Origin: Herbaspirillum aquaticum | Lineage (GTDB): Bacteria > Pseudomonadota > Gammaproteobacteria > Burkholderiales > Burkholderiaceae_D | DNA: 64,000 nucleotides | Direction of reading: 5' to 3' | NCBI RefSeq assembly: GCF_002213425.1 | Contig: NZ_NJGV01000008.1 | Location: 1-64,000 of the forward strand | Notes under the pieces: generated by a model | The model's input: only the letters and a program-made list of their open reading frames with translations | Databases searched by the model: none | Told to the model about the DNA's origin: nothing | Position numbers and translations under genes: made by a program | In this document: piece after piece, positions 16,570 through 25,631 of the stretch | Numbering within the stretch: position 1 is the first letter of the stretch | Layout of the letters: every line of letters begins with the position of its first letter

Positions 16570-17265
16570 TCAGGAGGAACGTCCGGACTGGCGCTGCATC
16601 GCATCCAGCCATTCGCCATGGCGCAGATGCGCGCGCTGTGCCTCGGCCTGCTGTGCCGCCAGCAGGGCTTGTCCGCTTTGCTTGATGGCGTCGACCAGAC
16701 GTTGCTGTTCTTCTGCGTGTTGCACCGCCTGCGCTTGCGCAGCCGCAGTGGCCACGTCCTTGAGAACGCCGATGCTCCACGCCAGGCGCGCCTGCTCATG
16801 CGCGCGCAAGGTGATCCAGGACTTCAGGATCAGGAACGCCAGCATGCTCCACGCGGCAATCTTGAACTTGCTGCCCAGCGCATCAATGACCGCCCCCAAC
16901 GCACCCGGTGCCGCCTGCGGCCCGAGCACGCCGGCCGTGGCCGTCAAGGCCAGGCCCAGGCCGATGAAGGTACCCAGCAAACCCAGCATGAGGATCAAGC
17001 CCGGCATCGCGGCGGCCCAACGTTCGGCGGGCGTGGCCACGGCCTGGCTCAGCTGGTCCGGCGTGGTCGTGACAGGCAAAGGCCCGCGCTCGCCAGCCAG
17101 CGCCTGCAGCCGCGCCTGCCACTGCGCAGGCCGGGCGCTGCGTGCCAGCAGCAGCGGCAAGACCACCACGGCCGCCAGCATCACCAGCGCAAACGCCCAC
17201 TGCAGCCCGCCGTAGGCCGTGCCATCCCATTGCGGCAGCAGGAAGCTCCACAGCGATTTATCCAT
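16570..17265 (-). CDS. MotA/TolQ/ExbB-family proton channel protein
   Basis: A 231-residue protein with three hydrophobic segments (about 18-40, 88-112 and 133-152). The stretch GLILMLGLLGTFIGLGLALT is the characteristic MotA/TolQ/ExbB pore helix. The C-terminal third (about 160-231) is an Ala/Gln-rich, probably coiled-coil, cytoplasmic tail. It pairs with the downstream OmpA-domain gene and should form the channel half of an ion-driven stator-like complex. ZorA proteins of Zorya defence have a far longer tail, so this is not a standard ZorA. Confidence 0.82.
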   Translation of the reverse strand: MDKSLWSFLLPQWDGTAYGGLQWAFALVMLAAVVVLPLLLARSARPAQWQARLQALAGERGPLPVTTTPDQLSQAVATPAERWAAAMPGLILMLGLLGTFIGLGLALTATAGVLGPQAAPGALGAVIDALGSKFKIAAWSMLAFLILKSWITLRAHEQARLAWSIGVLKDVATAAAQAQAVQHAEEQQRLVDAIKQSGQALLAAQQAEAQRAHLRHGEWLDAMQRQSGRSS

Positions 17266-17471
17266 GGACTGCCCCCGCCTGCATGAAGAAACTTCCCATC
17301 CTTGCTCTCCCCTTGTTCTTTACATTGTCAGCGTCTTGCCACGGCAGAAGATTATCAGAAAGACCACATCGAGGGACGAAAAGCCAGGCGCAAGCGACCG
17401 ATGTAATGGTCCGGTCACATGTTGTCAGCAAACTTTCAGATCTTGACAACCTGCTACCAACTTCTTTGCAC

Positions 17472-20400
17472 ATGGCCCGTTCTTCTTTACCCCTGCGCCT
17501 GCTTCCGCTGGCCCTTGCCCTGCAAGCCATCCACGCGCCCACCCATGCGGCCAACTATACGGTAGCCGATGGCACCACCGACACCGCCGCCAAGACCCTG
17601 ACCAAGAACGGTGCCGACAACATCACCGTCAACGCCGGGGGCACCCTGGCTTCGGGCAGCGCGGCCACCATCCGGACCTCGCAGGACAACGACAACCTCA
17701 GTACCGTCACCATCAACAACGCCGGCACCATCGGCCAGAACAGCGGCCTGGCGGCCATCAGCATCAACCACAAGAAGGTCAACCTGATCCTCAACAACGC
17801 TGCCGGCGGCGTCATCACCAGTTCCTCCAGCAGCGCCAAGACGCCCACCATCCTCATCGGCAAGGGCAGCGATACCTTCTCCATCGTCAACCTCGGCACC
17901 ATCTCGCAGACCGGCCCCACGCCCACCAATGCGGACAATGGCAAGAACTACGCCATCAATGCCAACGGCGACTACTCCACCGCCGGCAATACCATCGTCA
18001 ATGGCTCAGCCAGCAACAGCAGCGCCACCATCAGCTCGTCGAGTTCGAGCGCGATCAAGATGGGCTCCAACATCCTGCTGACCAACTACGGACGCATCTT
18101 CACCACCAGCCCGGTCAACACCTCCTGCCCGGATTACCTGTCGGCCTGCGCCAGCGGTTCGCCGCCCAAAGCAGCCGATGGCATCTCCATCGACGACGGC
18201 ATCCGCAATGCCGTCATCGTCAATTACGGCAGCATCACCGGCGCACGCCACGGCATCGACGGCGGCGATCCGGTGGCCGCCACGCCCGACAGCAACCTGG
18301 CCAATGCCATCGCGCTCACGCCGCGCCTGAGCGCAAGCGGCATCACCTTCGACGCCACCTATGCCGATGGCAGCACGCGCAGCAACGTGGCCATCAGCAA
18401 CAACGTGGTGATCAACCAGGCCAGTGGTGTCATCACCGGCAACAATGGTTCGGGCGTGGGTTTCGACAGCCATGGCGTGGTCTTCAACTACGGCACCATC
18501 ATCGGCAACTATGCCGGCAGCGGACGCGTGTATGACGTGCTCGGCAACGGCGCCACCACCAGCAATGGCGATGGCGACGGCGTCGATATCGACGGCACCG
18601 CCTACATCGAAAACTGGGGGACCATTCGTGGCAATGGCGCAGGCGGGCTCGATTCCACCGGCCAGCCGAATGGCGCCGACGGCATCGCCGCCGGTGGCGG
18701 CACCATCATCAACCATGCTGGCGCGGTGATCTATGGCGATGCCCACGGCATCCTCATCGATGATGGCAATGACTGGTCCAAGGACCCAGGCAATCCGCGC
18801 ATCACCTACAACAACGGCAACACCACCGGGCGCGGCACCGGCGGGGCCAGTGGCGTCAATGGTGCCAAGGCGTATATCGTCAACGACGGCAGCATCACCG
18901 GCAACAAGGGGATCGCCGTCGGGCTGGTCGGCAATTACGACGATACCCTCATCAACAATGCCAGCGGCGTGATCACCGGCGGCGCACAGGCCACACTGAT
19001 TGGCCAGGGCGGCAGCTCCGCGCCGGGCGCAGCGGTGCAGATGGGCGGCGGCAACGATACGCTGATCAACTACGGACGCATCGAAGGCAAGAACGGCATG
19101 GCCATCGACATGGGCGATGGCGACGATTCGCTGCAACTGCTGGGTGGCACCGTGATCGGTACCATCAACGGCGGCGCCGGCATCGACACGCTCACCACCG
19201 GGGGCACGCAGACCTTCGCAGCAGGCGTGCTGTCGGGCTTCGAGAACTACGTCGTGCGTGACGGCGTGACGCGCTTCAACTATGACCTCGGCACCGTCAG
19301 CAACATGACCGTCAACCAGGGCGCAGTGCTGCAGGTCAACGGGGCCTTCGGCACCAGCGGCAACCTGGCCGTCAATGGCACATTCCAGGCCGCGCAGGGG
19401 ACGGCCACCCGCATCATCAACGTCGGCGGCAATCTCTCGGTCGGCAGCGGCGCCACCTTGCAGGTGGGCGTGGCCGGCACGCAGTCCGACCGCATCAATG
19501 CCGCCGGCAGCGCCACGCTGTCCAACGGTGCGACGCTGCAGCCCGTGGTCAAAACCTATGTTCCCGGGGCGGCGCGCTGGACCATCCTCTCGGCGGCCGG
19601 CGGCCTGTCGGTCGATGTGTCGAAGATCCAGCTGGCCAATACCGCCACGCTGGATTACGGCCTGCAAGTCTCGGGCAACGACCTGATCCTTACGGCCCAG
19701 CGTACCGCCAGCGTGAGCGACGTCAGCGGCAGCCCGCTGGGCCGTGCGCTCGACGCGCTGGGCAACAACAGCAGCAACGCCCAGGTGCAGAACCTGCTGG
19801 CCTCGCTGGATGCCTTGCCCACTACGGCTGCCTATCGCAGCGCGGTACGGCAGCTGCAACCGGAAACCAATCGCGCCAGCCAGCAAGCAGCACAGGTCTC
19901 CATGGGCAGCGTCTTCTCGGCCGTGGCCGGGCGCGTGGACAGCGCACGCGGTGATGCGCCCGTGGCCAGCCAGGGCAGCAGTGGCGTAGCCACCGGCGAG
20001 GCCGCCGCACGCGGCCGCGTCTGGCTGCAAGGCCTGGGCGCCTGGGGCCGGCAGCAGGCCCGCGCCGGCGCTGATGGCTACGACGTCAATGCCTACGGCA
20101 TGGCCGCCGGGATGGAAACCGACCTGTCGGCGCGCGAAGTGGCCGGCCTGACCCTGGGCTATACCCGTGCCGGTACACGCGGCAGTGACGATGCCAGCGG
20201 CAATGACGTCAATGTCGACGCCGTCAACGTCGGTGGCTATGTCGGCCTGGACATGGATGGCTGGACGCTGGATGGCGCGCTCATGGTGGGTGGCAATCAC
20301 TACAGCAGCCAGCGCGCCATCAACTTCCTCGGCCAGCGCGTCAATGGCAGCTACAACGGCTGGCAGCTCGGCGCGCGCGTGGAAGCGGGGCTGCCCTTTG

Positions 20401-20828
20401 CGGTCAGCCAGCGCTGGTCCGGGCGCTGGCTGGCCGGCCTGCGCCTGTCGCACCTGAGCAATGAGGGCTACACCGAAAGCGGCAATGCAGCGCTGGCGCA
20501 GAATGTGGCCTCCAGCCGCGCCAATTCGGTCCAGCCTACCCTCGGTGTGGAACTGAATCGCCTGAGCGACAACGGCGACCGCCTGCAACTGCGTGCGCGC
20601 TACCTGCATGAGCTGGCTGGCAACCCGGATGTCACCGCCAGCTTCGTGGCCGGCGGCCCCAGCTTCACTACCGCCAGCACCGCACCCAATCGCGACGCCG
20701 TGCAACTGGGCGTGAGCTATCGCTTCAACGGCGCCCAGGGCAGCTATGGCACGCTGGGCTATGACGCCGAAGTGCGCGACCGCTCGCTGATGCATCAACT
20801 GACCGCTCGCGTGGGCTGGCTCTTCTGA
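17472..20828 (+). CDS. Type V autotransporter with beta-helix passenger
   Basis: An outer-membrane autotransporter of 1118 residues if started at the ATG at 17472, which gives a clean signal peptide (LRLLPLALALQAIHAPTHA, cleavage before ANYTV). The frame is open to 17142 and includes another signal-like start at 17283 (MKKLPILALPLFF), so the start is uncertain. The passenger (about 30-800) consists of irregular repeats such as INNAGTIG, IVNYGSITG and LINNASGVITGG, typical of a right-handed beta-helix. The last ~280 residues are the beta-barrel (GRVWLQGLGAWGRQQ to a C-terminal Phe, ARVGWLF). A strong terminator follows. Adhesion or surface function is likely; no protease motif is seen. Confidence 0.9.
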   Translation: MARSSLPLRLLPLALALQAIHAPTHAANYTVADGTTDTAAKTLTKNGADNITVNAGGTLASGSAATIRTSQDNDNLSTVTINNAGTIGQNSGLAAISINHKKVNLILNNAAGGVITSSSSSAKTPTILIGKGSDTFSIVNLGTISQTGPTPTNADNGKNYAINANGDYSTAGNTIVNGSASNSSATISSSSSSAIKMGSNILLTNYGRIFTTSPVNTSCPDYLSACASGSPPKAADGISIDDGIRNAVIVNYGSITGARHGIDGGDPVAATPDSNLANAIALTPRLSASGITFDATYADGSTRSNVAISNNVVINQASGVITGNNGSGVGFDSHGVVFNYGTIIGNYAGSGRVYDVLGNGATTSNGDGDGVDIDGTAYIENWGTIRGNGAGGLDSTGQPNGADGIAAGGGTIINHAGAVIYGDAHGILIDDGNDWSKDPGNPRITYNNGNTTGRGTGGASGVNGAKAYIVNDGSITGNKGIAVGLVGNYDDTLINNASGVITGGAQATLIGQGGSSAPGAAVQMGGGNDTLINYGRIEGKNGMAIDMGDGDDSLQLLGGTVIGTINGGAGIDTLTTGGTQTFAAGVLSGFENYVVRDGVTRFNYDLGTVSNMTVNQGAVLQVNGAFGTSGNLAVNGTFQAAQGTATRIINVGGNLSVGSGATLQVGVAGTQSDRINAAGSATLSNGATLQPVVKTYVPGAARWTILSAAGGLSVDVSKIQLANTATLDYGLQVSGNDLILTAQRTASVSDVSGSPLGRALDALGNNSSNAQVQNLLASLDALPTTAAYRSAVRQLQPETNRASQQAAQVSMGSVFSAVAGRVDSARGDAPVASQGSSGVATGEAAARGRVWLQGLGAWGRQQARAGADGYDVNAYGMAAGMETDLSAREVAGLTLGYTRAGTRGSDDASGNDVNVDAVNVGGYVGLDMDGWTLDGALMVGGNHYSSQRAINFLGQRVNGSYNGWQLGARVEAGLPFAVSQRWSGRWLAGLRLSHLSNEGYTESGNAALAQNVASSRANSVQPTLGVELNRLSDNGDRLQLRARYLHELAGNPDVTASFVAGGPSFTTASTAPNRDAVQLGVSYRFNGAQGSYGTLGYDAEVRDRSLMHQLTARVGWLF

Positions 20829-20849
20829 GATTGCTGATCCCATGGGACA

Positions 20850-20880
20850 GGGCCCGCAGCTTGCGCTTGCGGGCCCTTTT
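20850..20880 (+). terminator. Intrinsic terminator of the autotransporter gene
   Basis: GGGCCCGCA and TGCGGGCCC arms with extra AGC/GCT pairing, followed by TTTT; 22 bp after the stop codon. Confidence 0.85.
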
Positions 20881-20901
20881 CACTCCGGCGACAATCGCGC
20901 G

Positions 20902-21750
20902 ATGCGCTCCTCCTTCCTCTCCCGACTCCGCTTGCCTGCCCTCGCCAGCCTCGCGCTGCTGGCCGGCTGCGCCAGCGATCCCGACCTGGTCCGACGCGCC
21001 GATGCCCTGGCCGCACCCGCCGGCCTGCACCGCGAGGAAGTGCGCGGCGGTCCCTTCGTGCTCACGGCCTACGTGCACGCCCGGCCGAAGGCGCCGCTGT
21101 TGCGCGTCTACCTGGAAGGCGACGGCCGCGCCTGGATCACGCGCAACCAGGTCTCGCCGGACCCGACGCCGCATTCGGCCATGGGCCTGCGCCTGGCGGC
21201 CAGCGATGGCGGTGACGTGGTGTATCTCGCGCGGCCTTGCCAGTTCACGCCCATGGCGCGCAACCCGGTCTGCCATCCGCTCTACTGGGCCGGCCTGCGC
21301 TACTCGCCGGAAGTGGTCAGCGCCATGGATGAAGCCCTGAGCCGCTATGTGGCACAACTGCAGCCGGCCAGGCTTGAGCTGGTCGGCTATTCGGGCGGCG
21401 GCGCCATCGCCGTGCTGCTGGCGGCACGGCGCAAGGATGTCAGCGCCATCCGCACGGTGGCCGGCAATCTCGATCACGTGGCCGTGAACCAATGGCACAA
21501 GGTCTCGCAGATGCCGGGCTCGCTCAATCCCATCGATGTGGCCGCACAGGTGGCACGCATCCCGCAATTGCATGTCGGCGGTGCCGAGGATGCCGTCATT
21601 ACCCCTGCCATCACGCGCAGCTTCGTCGCCAAGGCCGGGCACTGCGCCGCGCTGGCGATCATCCCCGGCATGGCGCACGAGAGCGACTGGGCAAGCCGCT
21701 GGCCCGCCTTGCTGCAGCTACCGCTGCCCTGCACCGCCAGGCAGCCTTGA
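20902..21750 (+). CDS. Lipoprotein with alpha/beta-hydrolase fold
   Basis: A 282-residue predicted lipoprotein: the ATG at 20902 gives a signal peptide ending in lipobox LLAGC (Cys about residue 21), whereas the upstream ATG at 20842 falls inside the preceding terminator. The body resembles an alpha/beta hydrolase: LLRVYLEGDGRAW (oxyanion region), nucleophile elbow VGYSGGGA (Ser near 164), and a late conserved His in GMAHESDW. It probably acts in the periplasm or at the outer membrane; esterase or thioesterase activity is plausible but the substrate is unknown. A bidirectional terminator lies between it and the convergent mqo gene. Confidence 0.82.
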   Translation: MRSSFLSRLRLPALASLALLAGCASDPDLVRRADALAAPAGLHREEVRGGPFVLTAYVHARPKAPLLRVYLEGDGRAWITRNQVSPDPTPHSAMGLRLAASDGGDVVYLARPCQFTPMARNPVCHPLYWAGLRYSPEVVSAMDEALSRYVAQLQPARLELVGYSGGGAIAVLLAARRKDVSAIRTVAGNLDHVAVNQWHKVSQMPGSLNPIDVAAQVARIPQLHVGGAEDAVITPAITRSFVAKAGHCAALAIIPGMAHESDWASRWPALLQLPLPCTARQP

Positions 21751-21763
21751 GGATGGTCCATGA

Positions 21764-21803
21764 AAAAATGGGTAGCCGGCGCGACACCGGACTACCCATT
21801 TTT
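21764..21803. terminator. Bidirectional terminator between hydrolase and mqo
   Basis: AAAAATGGGTAG and CTACCCATTTTT arms with inner CCGG/CCGG pairing; A-rich on one side and T-rich on the other, fitting two convergent genes. Confidence 0.85.
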
Positions 21804-21850
21804 CAGAAAACTTCATTTCAAGGTTGCCCAAAAAACAGGCAACCCCGCCA

Positions 21851-23500
21851 TCACAGCGCCATATCGGCCGATGCGTTGGCTTTCGGCTTTTCCATGCTGC
21901 CACCCTTGCCGGTCTGGCCGGCCGCCTTGGGAGCGATCACCGGCGGCGGCATCAGCTGCAGCACTTCTGCGGTGTAGGCCCATTCCTTGGCGACCTGGTC
22001 CGGGTGGTCATTCAACTTGGTGCCGTAGCTGGGCACGATCTGGCGCACCTTCTGCTGCCATTCCGGCGTGGCCAGCTTGTCCTTGAAGACCTTCTGCAGC
22101 ACGCTCAGCATGATGGGCGCAGCCGTCGAAGCGCCGGGCGAGGCGCCCAGCAGACCGGCGATGCTGCCATCGGCCGAGGCGACGATCTCGGTACCCAGCT
22201 TCAGCACGCCGCCCTTGGCGTCATCGCGCTTGATGATCTGCACGCGCTGGCCGGCTTGCCACAGGCGCCAGTCTTCCTTCTTGGCGTTGGGGAAGTATTC
22301 CTTGAGCGCGGCGAAACGCTGGTCGTCGGACTGCATCAGCTGGCCGGCCAGGTATTCCACCAGCGGATATTCGTCGATACCGACACGGGCCATCGGCCAC
22401 ACATTGTGCGTGGTGGTCGCCGAGAACAGGTCCCACAGAGAGCCTTGCTTCAGGAACTTGGTCGAGAACGTGGCGAAGGGGCCAAACAGGATCACGCGCT
22501 TGCCATCCAGCACACGGGTATCCAGGTGCGGCACCGACATCGGCGGCGCGCCCACGGAAGCCTTGCCATAGGCCTTGGCCAGGTGGCGCAGGGCGATGTC
22601 CTGGTTGTCGGTGATGAGGAAGGAACCGCCCACCGGGAAGGCCGCATAGTCACGCGCCTCGGGGATGCCTGACTTCTGCAGCAGCTTCAGGGCACCGCCA
22701 CCGGCACCGATGAAGACGAACTTGGCATCGGTCTCGGTGGTGCTGCCATCCTTGAGGTTCTTGTAGACCACGCGCCAGGTGCCATCGCCGTTGCGGGTGA
22801 TGTCGCGCACTTCGCTGGAGAGCTTCAGGGCAAAGTTGGAGCGGGTCTGCAGGTAGGCCGCGAACTGGCGGGTGATCTCGCCGAAGTTGACGTCGGTACC
22901 CAGCGGGGTCCAGGTGGCAGCCAGCTTCTGGTTGGGGTCGCGGCCTTCCATCATCAGCGGCACCCACTTCTTGATCTGCTCGTGGTCTTCCGAATACTGC
23001 ATGCCGGCAAACAGCGGGCTGGCTTGCAGGGCTTCGTAGCGCTTCTTCAGGTAGGCGACGTTGTCATCGCCCCAGATGAAGCTCATGTGCGGGGTGGAAT
23101 TGATGAAGGAGCGCGGGTTCTTCAGCACGCCGCTCTTGACCTGCCACGACCAGAACTGGCGCGAGATCTGGAAGGCTTCGTTGATCTCGATGGCCTTGGC
23201 GATCTGGATCTTGCCGTCCTTGTCTTCGGGCGTGTAGTTCAGTTCGGCCAGGGCCGAGTGGCCCGTGCCGGCGTTGTTCCAGCCGTTGGAGCTTTCTTCG
23301 GCCACGCCATCGAGGCGCTCGACCATTTCCATCGTCCAGCCGGGTTCCAGCTCATTGAGCCAGACCGCCAGGGTGGTGCTCATGATGCCGCCGCCGACCA
23401 GCAGCACGTCGACCTTCTTGACGTCAGCCGCCTGCGAAGCGGGCGTGACGACCAGCGCAACTACGAATCCCAGCAAAGCCAGGAAGGATTTTTTCAACAT
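21851..23500 (-). CDS. mqo: Malate:quinone oxidoreductase with N-terminal signal peptide
   Basis: An FAD-dependent, membrane-associated enzyme oxidising L-malate to oxaloacetate with quinone reduction. 549 residues; after the N-terminal extension it follows Mqo throughout: [19 protein letters not shown] (FAD GxGxxx, about 30-48), [42 protein letters not shown] and the C-terminal [16 protein letters not shown]. The unusual part is residues 1-24: a Lys-Lys start, a long hydrophobic core ([17 protein letters not shown]) and an AxA site before ADVKKVD, a Sec-type signal with no twin arginine. The last ~35 residues are also an extension. The gene is transcribed from its own promoter in the gap before cheD. 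Confidence 0.93.
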   Translation of the reverse strand: MLKKSFLALLGFVVALVVTPASQAADVKKVDVLLVGGGIMSTTLAVWLNELEPGWTMEMVERLDGVAEESSNGWNNAGTGHSALAELNYTPEDKDGKIQIAKAIEINEAFQISRQFWSWQVKSGVLKNPRSFINSTPHMSFIWGDDNVAYLKKRYEALQASPLFAGMQYSEDHEQIKKWVPLMMEGRDPNQKLAATWTPLGTDVNFGEITRQFAAYLQTRSNFALKLSSEVRDITRNGDGTWRVVYKNLKDGSTTETDAKFVFIGAGGGALKLLQKSGIPEARDYAAFPVGGSFLITDNQDIALRHLAKAYGKASVGAPPMSVPHLDTRVLDGKRVILFGPFATFSTKFLKQGSLWDLFSATTTHNVWPMARVGIDEYPLVEYLAGQLMQSDDQRFAALKEYFPNAKKEDWRLWQAGQRVQIIKRDDAKGGVLKLGTEIVASADGSIAGLLGASPGASTAAPIMLSVLQKVFKDKLATPEWQQKVRQIVPSYGTKLNDHPDQVAKEWAYTAEVLQLMPPPVIAPKAAGQTGKGGSMEKPKANASADMAL

Positions 23501-23994
23501 TGTCTAATCCGTTTGTGATGAGAGAGGGCTGCCTCCCCTGCATGTGGCGGGGAGTCGGACAACCGGTGCATGCCACAGGCCGCAGCGCCTGCCGTGGAGG
23601 GCGGGCGCGAAAGCGCTGCGTCATGAGGGCCTTGCGGATCAATGCAAGCCCAGCCGGGCGTGGCCGCGCGGGGCCACGGCGCACCTGCCTGAATGGGCCG
23701 TGCCTGCCGGTTTCAACTGCCTGTCCGATACCTGTCTCCGGCATTTGGGGAATGCCTGTACAAATCGTCTCCGTCAGAGCGGACCGGGATCGGGTCATGT
23801 CGAGGGGGCGCAGCGTACCACGGGATGGGAGCGGCGGGCGATTGCGGATATCCCCTATTAACGATGGCGCACAAGCATGTTCCGGGCTAGGGAATTCCCC
23901 GATATCGTGGGGGCCGTGCCTGACTGACAATGCATGGACCGCCAACACTCACCGTCCCTCATTGGGGGGCACACAAGAACGATCAGGGGCCCGC
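23501..23994. other. Divergent promoter region between mqo and cheD
   Basis: Nearly 500 bp without a credible gene; open frames extending cheD upstream are Arg/Gly-rich and not protein-like. It must hold the promoters of mqo (minus) and cheD (plus). I see no obvious operator palindrome. Confidence 0.5.
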
Positions 23995-24606
23995 ATGCAA
24001 ACCGTCATCAACAAGCCGGAAAATTTCGCGTCGTATCGATATCACGACCGGGCCTTCAATTGCGACACCGCCAAGATCCTGCCGGGCGAATATTTCTATA
24101 CCGGTGAAGACATGATGATCGTGACCGTGCTGGGTTCCTGCGTCTCGGCCTGCCTGCGCGACCGCGTCAGCGGTGTGGGCGGAATGAATCACTTCATGCT
24201 GCCCGATGGCGGCGGCGAGGCTGACAGCCCGGTTTCGGCCTCCATGCGCTATGGCACCTATGCCATGGAAGTCTTGATCAACGACGTCCTCAAGGCCGGT
24301 GCCCGGCGCGAGAACCTGGAATGCAAGGTCTTTGGCGGCGGCGCGGTGCTGCGCGGCATGAACGCCATGAACGTGGGCGAGCGCAATGCCGCCTTCGTGA
24401 AGAATTACCTCTCGGCCGAGAAGATCCGCGTGGTGGCCGAAGACCTCAACGACATCTGGCCGCGCAAGGTGCATTTCTTCCCGCGCACGGGCAAGGTGCT
24501 GGTCAAGAAGATCAAGGATGCCGCTGCCGATCTGGCCAGCCGTGAACGTGAATATGCGTCCAAGCTGCAGGCCAAGCCGGTGGGTGGGGAAATTGATTTG
24601 TTCTGA
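23995..24606 (+). CDS. cheD: CheD chemoreceptor glutamine deamidase
   Basis: A 203-residue protein, ATG at 23995. CheD deamidates specific glutamines of chemoreceptors and can interact with CheC. The family core is clear: [11 protein letters not shown] with catalytic C49, MNHFMLP with catalytic H66, [30 protein letters not shown] and [14 protein letters not shown]. The start was chosen because it matches the family and the upstream extension is not protein-like; only a weak AGGGG precedes it. No other chemotaxis gene is adjacent, so it is an orphan copy here. A bidirectional terminator separates it from otnI. Confidence 0.93.
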   Translation: MQTVINKPENFASYRYHDRAFNCDTAKILPGEYFYTGEDMMIVTVLGSCVSACLRDRVSGVGGMNHFMLPDGGGEADSPVSASMRYGTYAMEVLINDVLKAGARRENLECKVFGGGAVLRGMNAMNVGERNAAFVKNYLSAEKIRVVAEDLNDIWPRKVHFFPRTGKVLVKKIKDAAADLASREREYASKLQAKPVGGEIDLF

Positions 24607-24625
24607 ACGAATCCATCGTCCAAAC

Positions 24626-24662
24626 AAAAAAGCGGAACCCGTTGCATGGGCTCCGCTTTTTT
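24626..24662. terminator. Bidirectional terminator between cheD and otnI
   Basis: AAAAAAGCGGA and TCCGCTTTTTT arms with inner CCC/GGG pairing; serves both convergent genes. Confidence 0.85.
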
Positions 24663-24698
24663 CTTGCCCGCTTTACGCGGGCTGACACCATGTCGTGA

Positions 24699-25502
24699 TC
24701 AGGCCTTGAGCGTGGTCAGGCCTTGCTCAGCCAGCGCCTTCAACCATCCCAATCCCGCAGAGGTCGCCCCCGCCGGGTTGTATTCGCAACCGATCCAGCC
24801 CTGGTAACCCAAGGTATCGATCAGCTTGAGCAGATACGGATAGTTCAGCTCGCCCACATCCGGCTCGTGGCGCTCGGGCACACCGGCAATCTGGATGTGG
24901 CCGATGCCGGGCATGTCGCGCTTGAGCTTCACGGCCACGTCGCCTTCGACGATCTGGCAGTGGTAGCAGTCGAACTGCACCTTCAGGTTGGGCGCACCCA
25001 CTTCGGCACAGATGGCCTGGGCATCGTCCTGGCGGTTCAGGAAGAAGCCCGGAATGTTGCGGGTGTTGATCGGCTCGATCACCACGGTCAGGCCGGCGGA
25101 TTCGGCCTGGTGTGCCGCATAGGACAGGTTGTCCAGATATACGGCGCGGTGACGCGCGCGATCCTGCTCGGGCTTGATCAGGCCAGCCATCACGTGCAGG
25201 GTCTTGTTGCCGATGACGGAGGCGTACTTCAGCGCAGTCTCGATGCTGCGCTTGAATTCGTCTTCGCGGCCCGGCAGCGAGGCGATGCCGCGCTCACCGG
25301 CGGCCCAGTCGCCCGGGGGCGCGTTGAACAGCGCCTGGGTCAGGCCATTGGCCTGCAGGCGCGACTTGATCTCTTCAGGCTGGTAGTCGTAGGGGAACAG
25401 GAACTCGACGCCGGAAAAGCCATCCTTGGCGGCGGCGGCGAAGCGGTCCAGGAAATCATGTTCCACATACATCATGCTCAGGTTGGCGGCAAAACGCAGC
25501 AT
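24699..25502 (-). CDS. otnI: 2-oxo-tetronate isomerase
   Basis: A 267-residue TIM-barrel protein of the hydroxypyruvate isomerase/AP-endonuclease-2-like family. The ATG at 25502 is used ([11 protein letters not shown] follows); the open frame further upstream is Cys-rich and not family-like. Motifs: [45 protein letters not shown] (metal-binding Glu), [28 protein letters not shown] and a late Glu in WIGCEYNP. The neighbours ltnD, otnK and otnC show the role to be 2-oxo-tetronate to 3-oxo-tetronate isomerisation in four-carbon acid sugar degradation rather than glyoxylate metabolism alone. It is last in the operon, after the transporter. Confidence 0.88.
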   Translation of the reverse strand: MLRFAANLSMMYVEHDFLDRFAAAAKDGFSGVEFLFPYDYQPEEIKSRLQANGLTQALFNAPPGDWAAGERGIASLPGREDEFKRSIETALKYASVIGNKTLHVMAGLIKPEQDRARHRAVYLDNLSYAAHQAESAGLTVVIEPINTRNIPGFFLNRQDDAQAICAEVGAPNLKVQFDCYHCQIVEGDVAVKLKRDMPGIGHIQIAGVPERHEPDVGELNYPYLLKLIDTLGYQGWIGCEYNPAGATSAGLGWLKALAEQGLTTLKA

Positions 25503-25586
25503 CGGATTCTCCTTGGTAACGAGGGGGCCAGTGTAGCGCGAACACGCTTGCGCGCGTCCACACCGGCAGCAGGCGCAGAAAACGTC

Positions 25587-25616
25587 AAAGCCCGCAGGCA
25601 CAGGCATGCGGGCTTT
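25587..25616 (-). terminator. Hairpin between the MFS transporter and otnI
   Basis: AAAGCCCGCA and TGCGGGCTTT arms, with GACGTTTTC beyond it on the minus strand. It may be a partial terminator that lowers otnI expression relative to the upstream genes. Confidence 0.55.
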
Positions 25617-25631
25617 GAACGGGACATCACA

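Noticed and set aside
15798-17265. A Zorya defence system
   Set aside because: Only zorA/zorB-like partners are present; the MotA-like protein lacks the long tail and no zorC/zorD or zorE gene is adjacent.
18006-20843. A 945-residue open frame antisense to the autotransporter
   Set aside because: It is the by-product of high GC and of the repeated Asn/Gly/Thr codons of the passenger; its translation is low-complexity His/Ala/Gly sequence with no domain, and the plus-strand gene has signal peptide, barrel and terminator.
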